Shown: piece after piece, positions 8,861 to 9,620 of the stretch
Position numbering within the stretch: position 1 is the stretch's first letter
Layout of the letters: every line of letters starts with the position of its first letter
Source of the DNA: Candidatus Peregrinibacteria bacterium
GTDB lineage: Bacteria; Patescibacteria; Gracilibacteria; UM-FILTER-43-11
Direction of reading: 5' to 3'
Assembly (NCBI GenBank): GCA_030620215.1
Contig: JAUXFE010000015.1
Span: forward strand, 1-9,620
DNA length: 9,620 bases
Made by a program: the position numbers and the translations under genes
The notes under the pieces: generated by a model
Database searches by the model: none
Seen by the model: only the letters and a program-made list of their open reading frames with translations
Told to the model about the DNA's origin: nothing

Positions 8861-8889
8861 ATTATAACATAAATCTAAATTATAGTCAA
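8861..8889 (-). promoter_or_regulatory. Predicted sigma-70 type promoter of the 110-aa gene and prmC
   Basis: On the minus strand TTGACT (8889-8884) and TATAAT (8866-8861) are separated by exactly 17 bases, the best promoter match in the window. Transcription would start near 8854, giving a leader of about 17 bases to the ATG at 8837. This spacing decides the start codon of the 110-aa gene. Confidence 0.7.
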
Positions 8890-8925
8890 TATTGTCTGAG
8901 CCATAATTTTTTAAAAACCCACATA

Positions 8926-9088
8926 TTGCTGGCTCCATAACTGCGGAACGCAGGTACGCGCGAAGCGCAGGGCTCTGTCTGGAGCCACAACTGTCTGTTT
9001 ATCGGTCATCAGACCTGTCTGGCTCCATGCAGAGCACTATCCCGCTTGAGCGGGATGCATTCACGTACCGTGAATGTGGAGCCAGCAA
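8926..9088. other. 163-nt multi-hairpin element closed by a perfect 12-bp inverted repeat
   Basis: TTGCTGGCTCCA (8926-8937) and TGGAGCCAGCAA (9077-9088) are perfect inverse copies. Between them lie five hairpins in a row. They are CTGCG-GAA-CGCAG (8941-8953); GCGC-GAA-GCGC (8958-8968); a long bulged hairpin at 8973-9034 built from CTCTG/CAGAG, TGGAGCCA/TGGCTCCA and GTCTG/CAGAC; ATCCCGCT-TG-AGCGGGAT (9039-9056); and CATTCACG-TAC-CGTGAATG (9058-9076), which abuts the closing arm. The element is GC-richer than its surroundings and has no ORF. It could be a structured RNA, a DNA cruciform or site, or a composite of small palindromic repeats. The pairing is nearly symmetrical, so the strand cannot be chosen. 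Confidence 0.75.
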
Positions 9089-9120
9089 ATTTGGGATTTG
9101 GAAATTGGTAATTGGTCATT
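9086..9120. repeat. Five-unit 7-bp-period array
   Basis: Five successive heptamers, CAAATTT (9086), GGGATTT (9093), GGAAATT (9100), GGTAATT (9107) and GGTCATT (9114), drift gradually from one to the next. The array bridges the multi-hairpin element and the terminator. Its last unit is identical to the unit found inside prmC. Confidence 0.75.
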
Positions 9121-9160
9121 GCTAAAAAAGCCATCCCGCCAAGGCGGGGGCTTTTTTAGC
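9121..9160 (-). terminator. Strong intrinsic terminator, symmetrical (works in both directions in principle)
   Basis: GCTAAAAAAGCC (9121-9132) pairs perfectly with GGCTTTTTTAGC (9149-9160). Inside, CCCGCC (9135-9140) pairs with GGCGGG (9143-9148) across an AA loop, with a two-base AT bulge. Read on the minus strand, a GC-rich hairpin is followed by a run of six T. It lies 23 bases past the stop codon of the peptidoglycan-binding protein gene and so ends that transcript. Confidence 0.9.
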
Positions 9161-9183
9161 TAAATACTGCTCTTAAAAGTATT

Positions 9184-9620
9184 TTAAAGTGAGTTTAATG
9201 CTGTGCGGGTTTTAGGCCCTACACGCCCAGCTCCTGGACTTGTTTCAGATGAAACAACCCCCTTCTCCAATTGGAATTTAAGGACAGCGGATTTGGTTTG
9301 ATTACCGTAATAACCTGTATTTAAACCAGCTGTTAAATAACCATTTTTGATTAATATATTTTGTAATTTAACTACTTCTTCATTTCTATCATTTAAATCC
9401 AAATCCCGAGTCAAACTTGTCATTCCGACCGTAGTGGAAGAATGAACAAATAATTTGTTCATTAGACTCGGTGCAAAGTGCAACTCTTGTCTTTCGACAG
9501 CCATAATCGGAGACTTAAAACTTGCAATTTGAGGCAAGCTTCTTTTTGCCGGCACCCATATTTGCTTTTCCATCGGATACTTTTTAACTTCCACCATTTT
9601 TTTATCCACAGCAGCGGTTA
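9184..9620 (-). CDS. Peptidoglycan-binding domain protein, 5' end outside the window
   Basis: The C-terminal 60 or so residues are a PG_binding_1-type domain: VVKLQNILIKNGYL, then NTGYYGNQTKSAVLKFQ and VGPKTRTALNSL. This three-helix fold binds cell-wall peptidoglycan. The frame stays open to the window edge (codons for Thr-Ala-Ala precede Val-Asp-Lys-Lys), so the GTG at 9609 is probably internal. The Ala-rich run could be the end of a signal peptide or a linker. No catalytic domain is visible in this part, so a hydrolase or a structural wall protein are both possible. A linker of about 20 residues (about 50-68 from the GTG, SLMNKLFVHSSTTVGMTSL) is encoded by a palindromic repeat. The strong terminator 23 bases downstream makes this the last gene of its transcript. 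Confidence 0.85.
   Translation of the reverse strand, partial: TAAVDKKMVEVKKYPMEKQIWVPAKRSLPQIASFKSPIMAVERQELHFAPSLMNKLFVHSSTTVGMTSLTRDLDLNDRNEEVVKLQNILIKNGYLTAGLNTGYYGNQTKSAVLKFQLEKGVVSSETSPGAGRVGPKTRTALNSL
9419..9463. repeat. Palindromic repeat inside the peptidoglycan-binding protein gene
   Basis: GTCATTCCGACC-GTAGTGGAAGAAT (9419-9443) resembles the core arm at 1503-1537 (GTCATTTCGACC, then GTAGTGGAGAAAT). It overlaps a perfect 10-bp hairpin, AATGAACAAA-TAA-TTTGTTCATT (9441-9463). The stretch is translated in frame as a linker upstream of the wall-binding domain. Confidence 0.6.

Noticed and set aside
8926..9088. tRNA or tmRNA reading of the multi-hairpin element
   Set aside because: It has five inner hairpins rather than a cloverleaf, no T-loop GTTCGA-type motif, no CCA-end acceptor pattern and no tag-peptide frame.

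Overview
The window reads as a stretch of a small-genome, AT-rich bacterium. The best guess is a member of the Candidate Phyla Radiation (Patescibacteria, Parcubacteria-like). The reasons are the style of the conserved proteins: a 207-residue protein of a type I associate with these genomes, a PfkB kinase beginning KIFTIGGATFDIF, a PrmC with NLPY in place of NPPY, and a long cysteine-free Ig/FN3 surface protein. Intergenic spaces are also packed with short tandem and palindromic repeats, and no gene has a clear Shine-Dalgarno sequence. TGA ends the enolase gene, so there is no sign of the recoded-TGA lineages. The phylum call is inference; no rRNA is present.

All eight genes lie on the minus strand, so transcription runs from high to low coordinates. 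In transcription order they are: (1) the 3' part of a secreted peptidoglycan-binding-domain protein entering from the right edge (9620-9184), closed by a strong symmetrical terminator (9160-9121); (2) a gene-free stretch (9120-8838) holding a heptamer array and a 163-nt multi-hairpin element (8926-9088), then a good promoter (8861-8889); (3) an unknown 110-aa basic-tailed protein followed by prmC, the release-factor glutamine methyltransferase; (4) a good promoter (7440-7468), then an 825-aa membrane-anchored surface protein and, 14 bases on, an MFS transporter; (5) a PfkB sugar/nucleoside kinase without a normal start codon, followed by the conserved 207-aa protein; (6) enolase (eno), with its own promoter inside a large nested palindrome.

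Functionally this is mostly ordinary core and envelope content: glycolysis (enolase), sugar or nucleoside phosphorylation (PfkB), translation termination (PrmC), transport (MFS) and cell surface (Ig/FN3 protein, peptidoglycan-binding protein). I see no defence system, CRISPR array, transposase, tRNA or rRNA.

The unusual content is in the DNA between and inside the genes. Several arrays with different sequences share a 7-bp period (3494-3528, 3575-3602, 7361-7423, 8112-8139, 9086-9120). One of them lies in frame inside prmC. A palindromic repeat related to the one upstream of eno lies in frame inside the peptidoglycan-binding protein gene. The 163-nt element at 8926-9088 is closed by a perfect 12-bp inverted repeat and encloses five hairpins. 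The pfkB reading frame has no ATG, GTG, TTG or CTG where its conserved N-terminus must begin; an ATA codon is the best-placed start.
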